DNA of 64,000 bases from Nevskia sp. (GCA_021732745.1 JAKFUK010000003.1:62001-126000), one strand, 5' to 3'; numbered from the stretch's first letter, positions 22,454-31,730 are shown. Made by a program: numbers and translations. The notes: generated from the sequence alone by a model not told the origin.

Positions 22454-23091
22454 GAAACCTGCTCCTGCCGCCACTGCCGCCAACCGATCACGCACATCAC
22501 GAGGAATCCGACATAGAGAAAAGCAGTCAACGGCAGACTGCGGCTGAAATAAAGCGGGATGTAGATCAAATCCGCTGCGATCCACAGCAGCCAGTTTTCC
22601 AGCCGCCTGCGCGATGCAAGGTACTGTGCGGCGAGGCTGAGCGATGTAGTCAAGGCATCCAGCAAGGGCGCGGCACCGTTGACGCGAAGCAGGATTTCCC
22701 GAATCACGACGGTGGCGGCCGGCACCAAGATAAGCAGCGCCAACCATTCGCCGCGACTGGCGCGCCGCACCGGCGGCGGCTGCGCGGTCCCGCTGCCGGC
22801 CCAGACGCGCCAGCCGTACACCGAAAGGGCGATGAACAGGCCTTGCAGCGCCATGTCGGCATAAAGCCGCGCTTCGAAGAACAGCGCGCCGTAAGCCAGA
22901 TTCGAGACGATGCCGAACGGCCAGGTCCAGCGGTGGCCGCGTGCCATCAGCCATACGCAGGTCGCGGCGGTCGCAAAACCCGCGACTTCGACCCAGCTCA
23001 TCGGCCATAGCCCGGTGGCGGTCAGCACCACCAGCACGGCGCTGGCTGCGGCCATCACCTGCCACTCGATGGGCGATACGGGGGCCGTCAT
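22450..23091 (-). CDS. pnuC: Nicotinamide riboside transporter PnuC
   Basis: Inner-membrane facilitator importing nicotinamide riboside. The 213-residue protein starting MTAPVSPIEWQVMAAA has about seven hydrophobic segments. It contains the family motifs TWPFGIVSNLAYGALFF, YADMALQGLF and, near the C-terminus, NWLLWIAADLIYIPLYF. The ATG at 23091 is chosen because the frame upstream runs into the neighbouring gene. It overlaps the NadR-like kinase by four bases, so import and trapping by phosphorylation are coupled. No NadQ or riboswitch signal was seen in the 13-bp gap to the next gene. Confidence 0.93.
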   Translation of the reverse strand: MTAPVSPIEWQVMAAASAVLVVLTATGLWPMSWVEVAGFATAATCVWLMARGHRWTWPFGIVSNLAYGALFFEARLYADMALQGLFIALSVYGWRVWAGSGTAQPPPVRRASRGEWLALLILVPAATVVIREILLRVNGAAPLLDALTTSLSLAAQYLASRRRLENWLLWIAADLIYIPLYFSRSLPLTAFLYVGFLVMCVIGWRQWRQEQVS

Positions 23092-23104
23092 CGGCTGAAC
23101 CTGA

Positions 23105-23761
23105 TCAAGCTTTGCGCAGCCAGTCGATCCGTTGGTCGAGTTTTCGATGCCAGTTGTCGGCCAGGCCAGGCGTGTCGCGCAGCTGTTCCAGCGCCGCAAG
23201 CGCCGGCCGATGGGTGTGAACGAGCGCCCAGAACGCGGTCAGGGTCGGGGCATCCGGCAGGCGGTCGATCAGCTCGAAGCGGTCGCCAAGCGCCACTTCG
23301 CCGGTTTCCAGCACACGGTAATACCAGCCGGCAATGCCGGCATCGGCGATCGCCCGGGTCATGCCGTCGACGCCGTGTCGCGCCTCGATCTTCCAGCACG
23401 GCTGGCGCGGCTGGCAGAGCTGCACTTTCGCCGTGCCCACCGCGAATACGTCACCGATGCAGACCGTTGATTCATCCACGCCGAAGGTCGAGAAATTCTC
23501 GCCGAGCGTGCCCGGGCCCAGTGACGCAGCCGCCTCCGGAAACTGCGCCGCCAGCCGCGCATGGGTTTCCGCCGGGAAGTGATGCAAGGCCTTGTCCGGC
23601 CCGCCGTGAACGCGGCGATCAGCCTGCGCATCGCCGATCAGGCCCTCGCGGCCGATCGCCATCGGCCCGGAAACCGGGGTCTTGAAGATCGCGGTCGGAC
23701 GACCGTCACCCGGCATCGGCTGCACACGGCCGGCATAGAGTCCGGTGATGATCAGTTTCAT
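23105..23761 (-). CDS. yiiM: MOSC domain-containing protein, YiiM-like
   Basis: A 218-residue molybdenum cofactor sulfurase C-terminal (MOSC) protein of the YiiM branch, which in E. coli reduces N-hydroxylated bases such as 6-hydroxylaminopurine. The MOSC segment spans about 25-165, with DRRVHGGPDKALHHFPAE, GTLGENF and the conserved cysteine in QPRQPCWKIEARHG that would bind molybdenum. The ATG at 23761 gives the conserved N-terminus MKLIITGLYAG. It is divergent from opgD with under 60 bp between starts. The enzymatic role is inferred from the family. Confidence 0.88.
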   Translation of the reverse strand: MKLIITGLYAGRVQPMPGDGRPTAIFKTPVSGPMAIGREGLIGDAQADRRVHGGPDKALHHFPAETHARLAAQFPEAAASLGPGTLGENFSTFGVDESTVCIGDVFAVGTAKVQLCQPRQPCWKIEARHGVDGMTRAIADAGIAGWYYRVLETGEVALGDRFELIDRLPDAPTLTAFWALVHTHRPALAALEQLRDTPGLADNWHRKLDQRIDWLRKA

Positions 23762-23819
23762 GCAGATATTATGAGTGACGCCGCCCCCGACGCGGCCTTC
23801 CCCCGTAATCAAAAGACTC

Positions 23820-25415
23820 ATGGACAGACGTGAACTTCTGAAATCGCTGTCGGCCGGTGCCGGCGTGATCGCCACCGGTGCCGCCGGCACGGCCGACGCC
23901 GCTGCGCCCAAGCTCAAATTGCTCGGCAAGCCGCAAGCCTTCGACTACAGCTGGCTGAAAGGCCAGGCGCGGCAGATGGCCTCGGTCGCCTATCTGGCGG
24001 CGCCGCGCGACCTGCCGAAAACCCTGCAAGGGCTGGATTTCGATCGCTACCAGAACATCCGCTTCAAGGCCGACCGCAGCCTCTGGGCACGGGACAACCT
24101 GAGTTTTCAGGTCCGTTTCTTTCACATGGGCCTGTTTTTCAAGGATCCGGTGCGGATGTTCGAGATTGTCGGCGGGCAGGCCCAGGAAATCGCCTACGAC
24201 TCGACGCTCTTCGATTTCGGCAAATCCGGCGTCAAGGTCGGCGGCCTGCCGAACGATCTCGGCTTCGCGGGTTTTCGCGTGCTGTTCCACACCGATCTGG
24301 AACGCGATGTCGGGGCCTGGCTCGGTGCCAGCTACTTCCGCGCCGTTGGCGGCGACTGGCAGTACGGCCTGTCGGCGCGCGGTCTGGCGGTGGATACCGG
24401 TGCGCCGACGCCGGAAGAATTCCCGCGCTTCACCGCCTACTGGCTGGAACGCCCGGCGGCCGGCTCCAACAAGCTGGTGATCTACGCGCTGATGGATTCG
24501 CCGAGTGTCGCGGGCGCCTACCGCTTCGAGATCGCCCCGGGCCAGAGCCATGTCATGGAGATCGACGCCGCCCTGTATCCGCGTCGCAAGATCGAGCGTC
24601 TGGGCATCGCACCCGGCACCAGCATGTACCAGACCGGCGAGAACGACCGTCGTCTGGCCTACGACTACCGCCCGGAAATCCACGATTCCGACGGCCTGCA
24701 GATGTGGACCGGGGCCGGCGAATGGATCTGGCGACCGCTGGTCAACCCCACGTCTTTGCGCTTCAACAGCTTTCTGGACAGCAATCCGCGCGGCTTCGGC
24801 CTCATGCAGCGTGACCAGAATTTCGATCATTATCAAGATGATGGCGCGTTTTACGATCTGCGCCCCAGCCTCTGGGTCGAGCCCAAGGGCGATTGGGGCA
24901 AGGGCTCGGTGCAACTGGTGGAAATCCCGACCAAGGACGAAACCTTCGACAACATGGTCGCCTTCTGGAACCCGGAAAAGAAGCCGATGCCGGGGGAGGA
25001 GCTGCTCTACGCCTATCGCCTGCACTGGGGCCGAAAACCGCCGGTCGCTCCGAAACTGGCCACCGTGCAGGCCACGCGCACCGGTCTGGGCGGCGCGGCA
25101 GGCGTTACCCGCACCTACTTTTCGTGGCGATTCGCGGTCGATTTCGCCGGTGGCGACCTCGCGCTGCTGGGCAAGGACACCAAGGTCGAAGCGATCGTCA
25201 CGACCTCGCGCGGCAGCATCGAACTGACTTCCGCGCGGCCGCTGCACGCGATCAAGGGCTACCGCGCGATCTTCGATCTGAAACTGCCTGATGACTCCAC
25301 CGATCCCATCGACCTGCGCCTGTTCCTGAAATCGGTCGGCCAGCCGCTGACCGAAACCTGGGTCTACCAGTACAGCCCGCCAGCGCCTGCCGATCGGCAT
25401 CTGGACCGGCTCTGA
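23820..25415 (+). CDS. opgD: Glucan biosynthesis protein D (osmoregulated periplasmic glucans)
   Basis: Periplasmic protein that modifies the backbone of osmoregulated glucans. The start at 23820 gives MDRRELLKSLSAGAGV, a twin-arginine signal with cleavage near ADAAA (about residue 31). The mature part shows FDYSWLKGQARQMA, QFFHMG-like RFFHMGLFF, DLGFAGFRV, LGASYFRAV, QYGLSARGLA and the C-terminal ETWVYQYSPPAP, all hallmarks of OpgD. At 531 residues it is near the family length of about 550. No opgG or opgH is present nearby. Confidence 0.95.
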   Translation: MDRRELLKSLSAGAGVIATGAAGTADAAAPKLKLLGKPQAFDYSWLKGQARQMASVAYLAAPRDLPKTLQGLDFDRYQNIRFKADRSLWARDNLSFQVRFFHMGLFFKDPVRMFEIVGGQAQEIAYDSTLFDFGKSGVKVGGLPNDLGFAGFRVLFHTDLERDVGAWLGASYFRAVGGDWQYGLSARGLAVDTGAPTPEEFPRFTAYWLERPAAGSNKLVIYALMDSPSVAGAYRFEIAPGQSHVMEIDAALYPRRKIERLGIAPGTSMYQTGENDRRLAYDYRPEIHDSDGLQMWTGAGEWIWRPLVNPTSLRFNSFLDSNPRGFGLMQRDQNFDHYQDDGAFYDLRPSLWVEPKGDWGKGSVQLVEIPTKDETFDNMVAFWNPEKKPMPGEELLYAYRLHWGRKPPVAPKLATVQATRTGLGGAAGVTRTYFSWRFAVDFAGGDLALLGKDTKVEAIVTTSRGSIELTSARPLHAIKGYRAIFDLKLPDDSTDPIDLRLFLKSVGQPLTETWVYQYSPPAPADRHLDRL

Positions 25416-25417
25416 AC

Positions 25418-26665
25418 GTGACCCCTGCCCGACGGGCCGTCGTCATCGGCGGTGGCCCGGCCGGGCTGATGGCGGCGGAAACCCTGGCAGCGGCCGGCAT
25501 CGCCGTGGATGTCTACGACGCCATGTCCAACTGCGGCCGCAAGTTCCTGATCGCCGGCAAGGGCGGGCTGAACCTGACGCACGCCGAAGCCTTCCCGTCG
25601 TTCGTCGCCCGTTACGGCAGCCGCGCGGAACGCTGGCAGCCGATGCTCGAAGCCTTCGGGGCTGATCACTTGCGCGACTGGGCGCGCGGTCTCGGCATCG
25701 AGACTTTCGTCGGCAGCTCGCAGCGGGTCTTTCCCTCCGATCTGAAAGCCGCACCGCTGCTGCGCGCCTGGCTGCGCCGCCTGCGCGAAGCCGGCGTGCA
25801 TTTCCACCTGCGCCATCGCTGGACGGGCTGGGACGAAACGGGCGCGCTGCGCTTCGACGCCCCGGACGGCCCGGTGAACGTGACGAGCGATGCCACCGTA
25901 CTGGCCCTCGGCGGCGGCAGTTGGCGGCGGCTCGGCTCGGATGGCCGCTGGACGGCAACCTTGGCCTCGCGCGGCATCGACATCGCGCCCTTGCAGCCCT
26001 CCAACTGCGGCTTCGAGAGCGGCTGGACCGCGATCATGCGCGAACGCAGCGCCGGCCAGCCGATCAAGCCAGTGGCCGCACGCCTTGCGCCTGCCCAGGG
26101 CGGCGATGGCGTCTTTCATCAGGGCGAATTCATCTTCACTTCCGTCGGCGTCGAAGGCAGCCTGATCTACGCCCTGTCCGCGCCCTTGCGCGACGCGATC
26201 AACCGCCACGGCTACGCCGAACTGGAACTCGATCTGCTGCCGGGAACGCCGCTCGACAAGCTGACCGCGAAGCTCAGCCTGCCGCGCGGCAAGCAGTCGA
26301 TGGCGAAACACCTGCACCGCTGCGGGCTCGATGGCGTCAAGGCCGCCGTGCTGCGCGAATGCGCGCCCGAAGACGCTTTCGACGATCCCGCGCGCCTTGC
26401 GCTGGCGATCAAGCAACTGACCGTGCGGCTCACCAGAACCCGGCCGATCGACGAAGCGATCTCCACCACCGGTGGTGTGCGCTTCGAGGCTGTCGACACC
26501 CGGCTGATGCTGCAAGCCCTGCCCAGCGTGTTCTGCGCCGGCGAAATGCTTGACTGGGAAGCCCCCACTGGCGGCTACCTGCTGACCGCCTGCTTCGCCA
26601 GCGGGCGGGCGGCGGGGCTGGGCGCGGCGGAATGGCTGGGCGCGGCTCCAACGGCAAAAAGCTGA
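25418..26665 (+). CDS. HI0933/YhiN-like FAD-dependent flavoprotein (TIGR03862 type)
   Basis: A 415-residue NAD(P)/FAD-binding oxidoreductase of unknown substrate. The GTG start lies 2 bp after the opgD stop. The N-terminal dinucleotide fold is clear: VVIGGGPAGLMAAE at about residues 8-21, then NCGRKFLIAGKGGLNLTHAE. The central part has LALGGGSWRRLGSDG and the C-terminus has FCAGEMLDWEAPTGGYLL, typical of the family. Position suggests cotranscription with opgD, but no functional link is known. Confidence 0.85.
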   Translation: MTPARRAVVIGGGPAGLMAAETLAAAGIAVDVYDAMSNCGRKFLIAGKGGLNLTHAEAFPSFVARYGSRAERWQPMLEAFGADHLRDWARGLGIETFVGSSQRVFPSDLKAAPLLRAWLRRLREAGVHFHLRHRWTGWDETGALRFDAPDGPVNVTSDATVLALGGGSWRRLGSDGRWTATLASRGIDIAPLQPSNCGFESGWTAIMRERSAGQPIKPVAARLAPAQGGDGVFHQGEFIFTSVGVEGSLIYALSAPLRDAINRHGYAELELDLLPGTPLDKLTAKLSLPRGKQSMAKHLHRCGLDGVKAAVLRECAPEDAFDDPARLALAIKQLTVRLTRTRPIDEAISTTGGVRFEAVDTRLMLQALPSVFCAGEMLDWEAPTGGYLLTACFASGRAAGLGAAEWLGAAPTAKS

Positions 26666-26670
26666 CGGCT

Positions 26671-26830
26671 AGCGCAGAGGCACGGAGAACAGCAAAGAGG
26701 AGAAAAGCAAAGAGGAGAAAAGCGAGAAGCCTTTTTAAAAAGGTAAATAATTGATTTTACGCAGTTTTTTAGTGTTTTATCTTTTGCCGTTCCGCGTTCT
26801 CCTCTTTGCTGTTCTCAGCGCCTCCGCGCT
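26671..26830. repeat. Intergenic long inverted repeat, copy 1
   Basis: Arms 26671-26702 and 26799-26830 match as an inverted repeat over 32 positions with a few mismatches (core GAGAACAGCAAAGAGGAG). They enclose an AT-rich centre. The convergent genes on either side end at its edges. Two more elements with the same plan lie at 59983-60104 and 63611-63713. Confidence 0.8.
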
Positions 26831-26845
26831 GAAAGCCTTTGCCTT

Positions 26846-27892
26846 TCAGACACCCACCTCCGCCCGCCCCGGCAACCACATCGCATCGCCGTAGCTGAAG
26901 AACCGATAGCGGCGCTCCACCGCGTGCCGGTACGCCGCCATCACCCGCAGATGACCGCCGAACGCGCAGACCAGCATCAGCAAGGTGCTTTCCGGCAGGT
27001 GAAAATTGGTCAGCAGCGCGTCCACCGCCCGGAAGGCATAGCCCGGCGTGATGAACAGCCGCGTTTCGCCCTGATACGGCTGGACCACGCCGGTTTCGGC
27101 CGCCGCCGTTTCCAGCGCTCGCACCACGGTGGTCCCGGCCGCGACCACCCGCCCGCCGCGCGCCTTCGCTTCGACGACGGCATGGGCCAACGCCGCCGAA
27201 ACCGTCACCCGCTCGGCATGCATGCGGTGCTGCGCCAGATCATCGACCCGCACCGGCTGGAACGTGCCGGCACCGACATGCAGCGTCGCGAACGCGATCT
27301 CGACACCCTTGTCGCGAATCGCCGCCAGCATCGCATCGTCGAAATGCAGGCTGGCGGTCGGTGCCGCGACTGCGCCCGGCTCGCGTGCCCAGACCGTCTG
27401 GTAGCGGGCGTCATCGTCATCACCAGCCTTGCGGGTGATGTACGGCGGCAGCGGCAGCTCGCCGTGGGCATCGAGCGCGGCCAGCAGGTCGTCGGTATCA
27501 AAGATCATCTCGTAGAGATCGTCGTGCTTGGCGATCACCGTGGCGGTCAAACCGCCATCGGCCCCGAACGACAGCCGCCCGCCCGGCCTCGGCGTCTTGC
27601 TGGCGCGGATCTGGGCCAACGCCCGCTGCGTGTCGAGCACCCGCTCGATCATCGCTTCGATCCTGCCGCCGGAGTCCTTCACGCCATGCAGCCGCGCGCG
27701 GATCACCCGGGTGTCGTTGAGCACCAGCAGGTCGCCAGGGCGCAATTCGCCGGGCAGATCGGTGACCTGGGCATCGCCAAAACCGGGCGCGTCGGGCGCG
27801 ACCACCAGCATCCGCCCGCCGCTGCGCGAAGCGGGCGGCGTCTGGGCGATCAGTTCGGGCGGCAGGAGGTACGAGAAATCACTCAACTTCAT
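26846..27892 (-). CDS. queA: S-adenosylmethionine:tRNA ribosyltransferase-isomerase
   Basis: Penultimate enzyme of queuosine biosynthesis; it transfers the ribosyl part of SAM to 7-aminomethyl-7-deazaguanine at tRNA position 34. The 348 residues start MKLSDFSYLLPPELIAQTP and contain LVLNDTRVIRARL near 55, PTASLHFD and the LHVGAGTFQPVR motif, and NFHLPESTLLMLV in the C-terminal part. The length matches E. coli (356). The usual downstream tgt gene is not adjacent; instead the gene ends at a repeat. Confidence 0.97.
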   Translation of the reverse strand: MKLSDFSYLLPPELIAQTPPASRSGGRMLVVAPDAPGFGDAQVTDLPGELRPGDLLVLNDTRVIRARLHGVKDSGGRIEAMIERVLDTQRALAQIRASKTPRPGGRLSFGADGGLTATVIAKHDDLYEMIFDTDDLLAALDAHGELPLPPYITRKAGDDDDARYQTVWAREPGAVAAPTASLHFDDAMLAAIRDKGVEIAFATLHVGAGTFQPVRVDDLAQHRMHAERVTVSAALAHAVVEAKARGGRVVAAGTTVVRALETAAAETGVVQPYQGETRLFITPGYAFRAVDALLTNFHLPESTLLMLVCAFGGHLRVMAAYRHAVERRYRFFSYGDAMWLPGRAEVGV

Positions 27893-27926
27893 GGGCGGCG
27901 GGATCGGATGGCGGCAACGCGGCTGC

Positions 27927-27938
27927 TATGATGCCCGC
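27927..27938 (+). promoter_or_regulatory. Putative promoter of tRNA-Leu
   Basis: TATGAT at 27927-27932 is a good -10 hexamer, followed by a GC-rich discriminator GCCCGCCGCGC about 25 bp before the tRNA. The -35 position holds only a weak match, so this rests mainly on the -10 and the context. Confidence 0.4.
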
Positions 27939-27957
27939 CGCGCAAGTCGCATCGCGT

Positions 27958-28045
27958 GCCTGAGTGGCGGAATCGGTAGACGCAGCGGACTCAAAATCCG
28001 CCGAGGCAACCCCTCGTGAGAGTTCGAGTCTCTCCTTAGGCACCA
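27958..28045 (+). tRNA. tRNA-Leu (anticodon CAA)
   Basis: An 88-base class II tRNA with encoded CCA. The acceptor GCCTGAG pairs with CTTAGGC, the anticodon stem-loop GCGGA-CTCAAAA-TCCGC gives CAA, a long variable arm follows, and the T arm contains GAGTTCGAGTCTC. It reads UUG codons. The DarTG operon starts 229 bp downstream on the other strand; tRNA-Leu genes are common integration sites, but no repeated 3' end was found nearby. Confidence 0.97.
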
Positions 28046-28273
28046 GTTTTTCGTCCGGCCACGTAAGGTGTCGGACACGAAACTCGCGCCTCCTTGGAGG
28101 AACACACCAACTACGACCGCCAAACTTATGAGTCTTGCCTTTTTTCCAGCCGCTATAACCAGCAACTAGCTGGTCTAGTTATCGCCCTTTCAGCGACGGC
28201 GGAAATGACGCGACTCTGAGCGTGGCGGCCATTTCGTCAATCGAACGAATACCGCTTCTTGGTGAAGAAAACG

Positions 28274-29380
28274 TCAAGCCTCAACGGGGAGGTTCTCGCT
28301 GTAGCCGATCTTCAGCCAACCCAGCATTTCGAGGTGGCGAATGCCCTCAGCCACGGCCAGTTGCTTGCTGCTGACCGCCCAGTCACGCTTCCACTCGAGG
28401 ATGAAGTCGAAGAGGTCCCTTTCGGTCACATCCTGCCCGCGCTCGGCCTTGAGCTTGCGGCTGGCGAATAGTACGGTAGTAACTTCTTCGGCTTGGGTGG
28501 TGTTCTTGATACGGCTGAAGAGATCAACGGCTTTGGCGATTTTCTTCTCATAGCGATTGAGCACATCGGCATGCTCTTGCCGGAAGCGCGCATAGGCGGA
28601 GCCGATGCGGATGGCAGTCATACGACCAAGTGTCTGTTCTTCAATGAGATTGGTGTTGGCGAAGACCTTTACGGCGTCCTGAACCTCAGGCGAGAACGGC
28701 CCATAGCTGCCCTGGCCGAAGGCAAAGCCAGTCTCCACACCCTGCTCGGTCAGCACGTACGCAATCTTCTGCAAGATCGTGCGGCCCACAGGCGGGGCGT
28801 AGGGCTGTCGAGCAATCTGGTCGACCACATCTAGCACTGTAAGCCAAGCGGGATTGAGCTTTTGCGCCTGCCGACCGCGAGCCTTTTCGACAGAGGTAGT
28901 GACGCCCAGAAACACCGGCGTGATCTGCGACTGCGGGGTTCCGTAGGGTGCATATAACTCGAACTCCACGCCCATGGCGAGCAGGCGCTGATAGATCAAG
29001 GGCCCGGCGACGACCCAATCCAACCCGCCATTGCCGCAGCCCAGCGGGGGCACAGCAAGCGAGCGGATACCCCAGACATCGAGGTGCCCCGCCAGATAGT
29101 CAAGGCCGCGCACGATATCTTCGAGCCGTGATGGTGACCGCCAGTGGTCTTTGGTCGGGAAGTTGAGAACGCAGGCACCTAGAATGTCCCTGAAAAGGTA
29201 AGGCTCACCAATGCGCACCTGCCCTCTATCGCAGCGTGCCTTGTAGTCTTTGAACATCGATGGGTAGCGTGTCTTGAACTCAAGCGCCACGCCCTTGCCC
29301 ATCACGCCGACGCAGTTCACCGTGTTTACCAGCGTCTGCATCTCGCTGCGGAAGAGGTCGCCGATCAGCACTTTGCTCAT
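28274..29380 (-). CDS. darG: DarG antitoxin (DNA ADP-ribosyl glycohydrolase, macro domain)
   Basis: Antitoxin of the DarTG system, predicted to remove ADP-ribose from thymidine bases in DNA and to bind the toxin. The 368-residue protein has an N-terminal macro domain (about 1-155) with GDLFRSEMQTLVNTVN, GVMGKGVALEF and VPPLGCGNGGLDW. A long C-terminal domain (160-368) corresponds to the toxin-neutralising part of DarG. The ATG at 29380 overlaps the darT stop as ATGA, giving tight coupling. Base composition is visibly less GC-rich than the neighbours, consistent with transfer. Confidence 0.93.
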   Translation of the reverse strand: MSKVLIGDLFRSEMQTLVNTVNCVGVMGKGVALEFKTRYPSMFKDYKARCDRGQVRIGEPYLFRDILGACVLNFPTKDHWRSPSRLEDIVRGLDYLAGHLDVWGIRSLAVPPLGCGNGGLDWVVAGPLIYQRLLAMGVEFELYAPYGTPQSQITPVFLGVTTSVEKARGRQAQKLNPAWLTVLDVVDQIARQPYAPPVGRTILQKIAYVLTEQGVETGFAFGQGSYGPFSPEVQDAVKVFANTNLIEEQTLGRMTAIRIGSAYARFRQEHADVLNRYEKKIAKAVDLFSRIKNTTQAEEVTTVLFASRKLKAERGQDVTERDLFDFILEWKRDWAVSSKQLAVAEGIRHLEMLGWLKIGYSENLPVEA

Positions 29381-29973
29381 GTCTGCGCCTCTTGGAAGAA
29401 CAACTGTGGTTCGATGGTGAGTGGCTTGGTCCAGCCCTGCGCCAGAATGGCATCTCGCCCGGCAGCCCCTGACGCGTAGACCCCCATTATGAGGGATGGC
29501 GGAACAACGCCCGGCACAAGCACTTCGGCGCATTTGGCGGATTTCTGCCGCCAGTATGTGATCTTGTCGGTGTGGGTCCAGTCCAGCGCATAGATGGCGG
29601 CGAAAGGCAGCACATCGAGCTGCTGAGGACTGAGGAATCGCACGTATTTACTGGCGGCGTTCTGGTCGGTGAGGACGACTCCGGGCAGGTCAAAAACCGC
29701 CGGATTGACCTTGAGCACGCACAATTGGTCGTGCTTGTCTTTACGCACGAACATCATTGGGTTGCGGGCGTGAAAATACAGGTTGGCGTATTGGTGCAGC
29801 TTCATGCCACCGAACACCTGCACCTTATCGCGCAGCTCCTGGATATGCGGCATAGCTACGGAGCGGTGCGTAAGACAAGCAGCGCGTTCGTAGGACAACA
29901 GGCCGTGCTGTATCACCAATGGCAGATTGCCAATCGGCATGATGTTATGTAGCTCGATGACACGGTGGGACAT
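29377..29973 (-). CDS. darT: DarT toxin (DNA ADP-ribosyltransferase)
   Basis: NAD-dependent toxin predicted to ADP-ribosylate thymidine in single-stranded DNA and block replication. The product starting MSHRVIELHNIMPIGN is 198 residues. LHQYANLYFHARNPMMF and LTDQNAASKYVRF are conserved DarT segments, and KSAKCAEVLVPG carries the expected catalytic glutamate. An ATG at 30006 would add 11 residues; AGGAGG lies between the two starts but too far from the second to decide. The frame stays open upstream antisense to the next gene, which is not coding. It is the first gene of a two-gene operon with darG. Confidence 0.92.
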   Translation of the reverse strand: MSHRVIELHNIMPIGNLPLVIQHGLLSYERAACLTHRSVAMPHIQELRDKVQVFGGMKLHQYANLYFHARNPMMFVRKDKHDQLCVLKVNPAVFDLPGVVLTDQNAASKYVRFLSPQQLDVLPFAAIYALDWTHTDKITYWRQKSAKCAEVLVPGVVPPSLIMGVYASGAAGRDAILAQGWTKPLTIEPQLFFQEAQT

Positions 29974-30117
29974 GTTGTCAACTTGTAGAGATACTGCCTC
30001 CTGCATTGCAGCATACTCGTCAGCAACGGGTCGCCAAAATCGCTTCCCGGTCAAGTCTCGACGTCTGCATCCGGCACGAACCCACCCTTTGAACCACCCC
30101 GAGAAAGGAGACGCCCG

Positions 30118-30594
30118 ATGACCGCGATCGAACCCCGCCCGCCACTGCCGCCGTTCACGCTGGAAGCCGCGATCAAGAAGGTGCGCATGGCCGAAGATGC
30201 GTGGAACTCGAAGGAACCGGTCCGGGTTTCGCTGGCGTATACGCCGGACACCCGCTGGCGCAATCGCAACGAGTTCTTCGTGGGTCGCAATCAGGTTGTC
30301 GAGTTCCTGGAGCGCAAGTGGGCGAAGGAGCACGACTACCGGCTGATCAAGGAAATCTGGGCGTTCGGGGAAAACCGCATCGCCGTGCGCTTCGCCTACG
30401 AATGGCATGACATCGCCGGTCACTGGCACCGCAGCTACGGCAACGAGAACTGGCAGTTTGACGCCCACGGCCTGATGGCGGTGCGTCACGCCAGCATCAA
30501 CGATCTGGAAATCGGCGAGGCGGATCGCCTGTTCCGCTGGCCTTCGGGTCGGCGTCCGGACGATCACCCCAGCCTGAGCGATCTTGGGCTTTAA
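30118..30594 (+). CDS. DUF1348 family NTF2-like protein
   Basis: A small soluble protein of 158 residues with a single NTF2-like (SnoaL-type) fold, recognised by [21 protein letters not shown] at the start, [16 protein letters not shown] and the C-terminal YGNENWQFD and [23 protein letters not shown] lies well placed before the ATG. The family is conserved but its substrate is unknown. Its 3' end overlaps the convergent sugar dehydrogenase gene by four bases. Confidence 0.85.
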   Translation: MTAIEPRPPLPPFTLEAAIKKVRMAEDAWNSKEPVRVSLAYTPDTRWRNRNEFFVGRNQVVEFLERKWAKEHDYRLIKEIWAFGENRIAVRFAYEWHDIAGHWHRSYGNENWQFDAHGLMAVRHASINDLEIGEADRLFRWPSGRRPDDHPSLSDLGL

Positions 30595-31730
30595 GCCGGT
30601 TCCAGTCGCAGTACCCGGCCCTGCGGGCTGTCCGTGGTGACATACAGGTAGCCGTCCGGGCCCTGACGCACGCAGCGGATGCGCTGGTCGACCTCGGTCA
30701 GCAGCTTTTCCTGCGCCACCACCCGGGTGCCGTCGAGTTCGATGCGGTTCAGGTAGCCGAACTTCATCGAGCCGACGAACAGGTTGCCGCGCCACTGCGG
30801 AAACCGGTCTGCCGTGTAGAAGGCCATGCCGCTGGGCGCGATCGACGGCTTCCAGTAGGTAAGCGGCTGTTCCATGCCTGCCTTTTCAGTGCCGATGCCG
30901 ATCGGCTGGCCGTCGTAGTTGACGCCCCAGGTGATCACCGGCCAGCCGTAGTTCCTGCCGGCAAGGTCGAGGTTGATTTCGTCACCGCCCATGGCGCCGT
31001 GCTCCTGCGTCCAGAGCTGGCCGGTGACCGGGTGGATCGCGGCACCCTGCATGTTGCGATGGCCGTAGGACCAGATTTCCGGCTGCGCGCCGGGCGTGTT
31101 GACGAAGGGGTTGTCGAGCGGGATCGAGCCGTTGGGATTGATCCGCACGGTCTTGCCGTAGCCGTTGTCGAGCGTTTGCGCGCCGTCCTTGTGGATGTAG
31201 CGATCGCCCTGGGTCACGAACAGCGTGCCGTCCGGCGCGAACACCAGCCGGGAGCCGAAATGCAGGCCGCCCTCGGCTTTCGGCGACTGCCGGTAGATCA
31301 CTTCCACCGCTGTCAGCGCATTGCCGACCAGTTTGCCGCGCGCCACCGCCGTGCCGGCCATGCCGAAAGCATCGGCTTCCGCGTACGACAAATAAACGAG
31401 CTGATTGGTGGCGAAACCGGGATCGAGCACCACATCGAGCAAGCCGCCCTGACGCTGCGCGAACACCGCCGGCACACCGGTGACCGGCGGCGAAGGCTGG
31501 CCATCGGCCGCGACGATGCGCAGCCGCCCCGGGCGCTCGGTGACCAACATCCGGCCGTCCGGCAGGAAGGCCAGGCCCCAGGGGAATTCGAGGCCTTCGG
31601 CGACCACCTTGAGTCGGTACGGCAAGGCTGACGCGGCAACCGGCGCGGCACCCGCCGGGTCTTGCGCCGCCGGCAAGGCGCAGGCGGTCAGCAGCGTGGC
31701 AAGGGCAATCGACAACAGGCCTCGGTTCAT
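30591..31730 (-). CDS. PQQ-dependent sugar dehydrogenase-like lipoprotein (YliI type)
   Basis: Predicted periplasmic soluble aldose sugar dehydrogenase with a six-bladed beta-propeller binding PQQ. The 379 residues begin with a lipoprotein signal ([17 protein letters not shown], lipobox LTAC). The mature region has [63 protein letters not shown] and [13 protein letters not shown], the usual PQQ and calcium-binding segments. No PQQ synthesis genes are in the window. It is convergent with the DUF1348 gene and divergent from the Nudix gene. Confidence 0.9.
   Translation of the reverse strand: MNRGLLSIALATLLTACALPAAQDPAGAAPVAASALPYRLKVVAEGLEFPWGLAFLPDGRMLVTERPGRLRIVAADGQPSPPVTGVPAVFAQRQGGLLDVVLDPGFATNQLVYLSYAEADAFGMAGTAVARGKLVGNALTAVEVIYRQSPKAEGGLHFGSRLVFAPDGTLFVTQGDRYIHKDGAQTLDNGYGKTVRINPNGSIPLDNPFVNTPGAQPEIWSYGHRNMQGAAIHPVTGQLWTQEHGAMGGDEINLDLAGRNYGWPVITWGVNYDGQPIGIGTEKAGMEQPLTYWKPSIAPSGMAFYTADRFPQWRGNLFVGSMKFGYLNRIELDGTRVVAQEKLLTEVDQRIRCVRQGPDGYLYVTTDSPQGRVLRLEPA

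Noticed and set aside
22454..23065. Long N-terminal extension of the NadR-like protein
   Set aside because: It overlaps pnuC entirely in another frame and has no domain; the GTG overlapping the pnuC stop is the natural start.
28046..28273. Possible attachment site or riboswitch between tRNA-Leu and darG
   Set aside because: I searched by eye for a copy of the tRNA-Leu 3' end as far as 30.1 kb and found none, and no riboswitch core was recognisable.
29974..30795. N-terminal extension of DarT to more than 470 residues
   Set aside because: The extension runs antisense through the DUF1348 gene and has no similarity to DarT; ATG codons at 30006 and 29973 give normal lengths.
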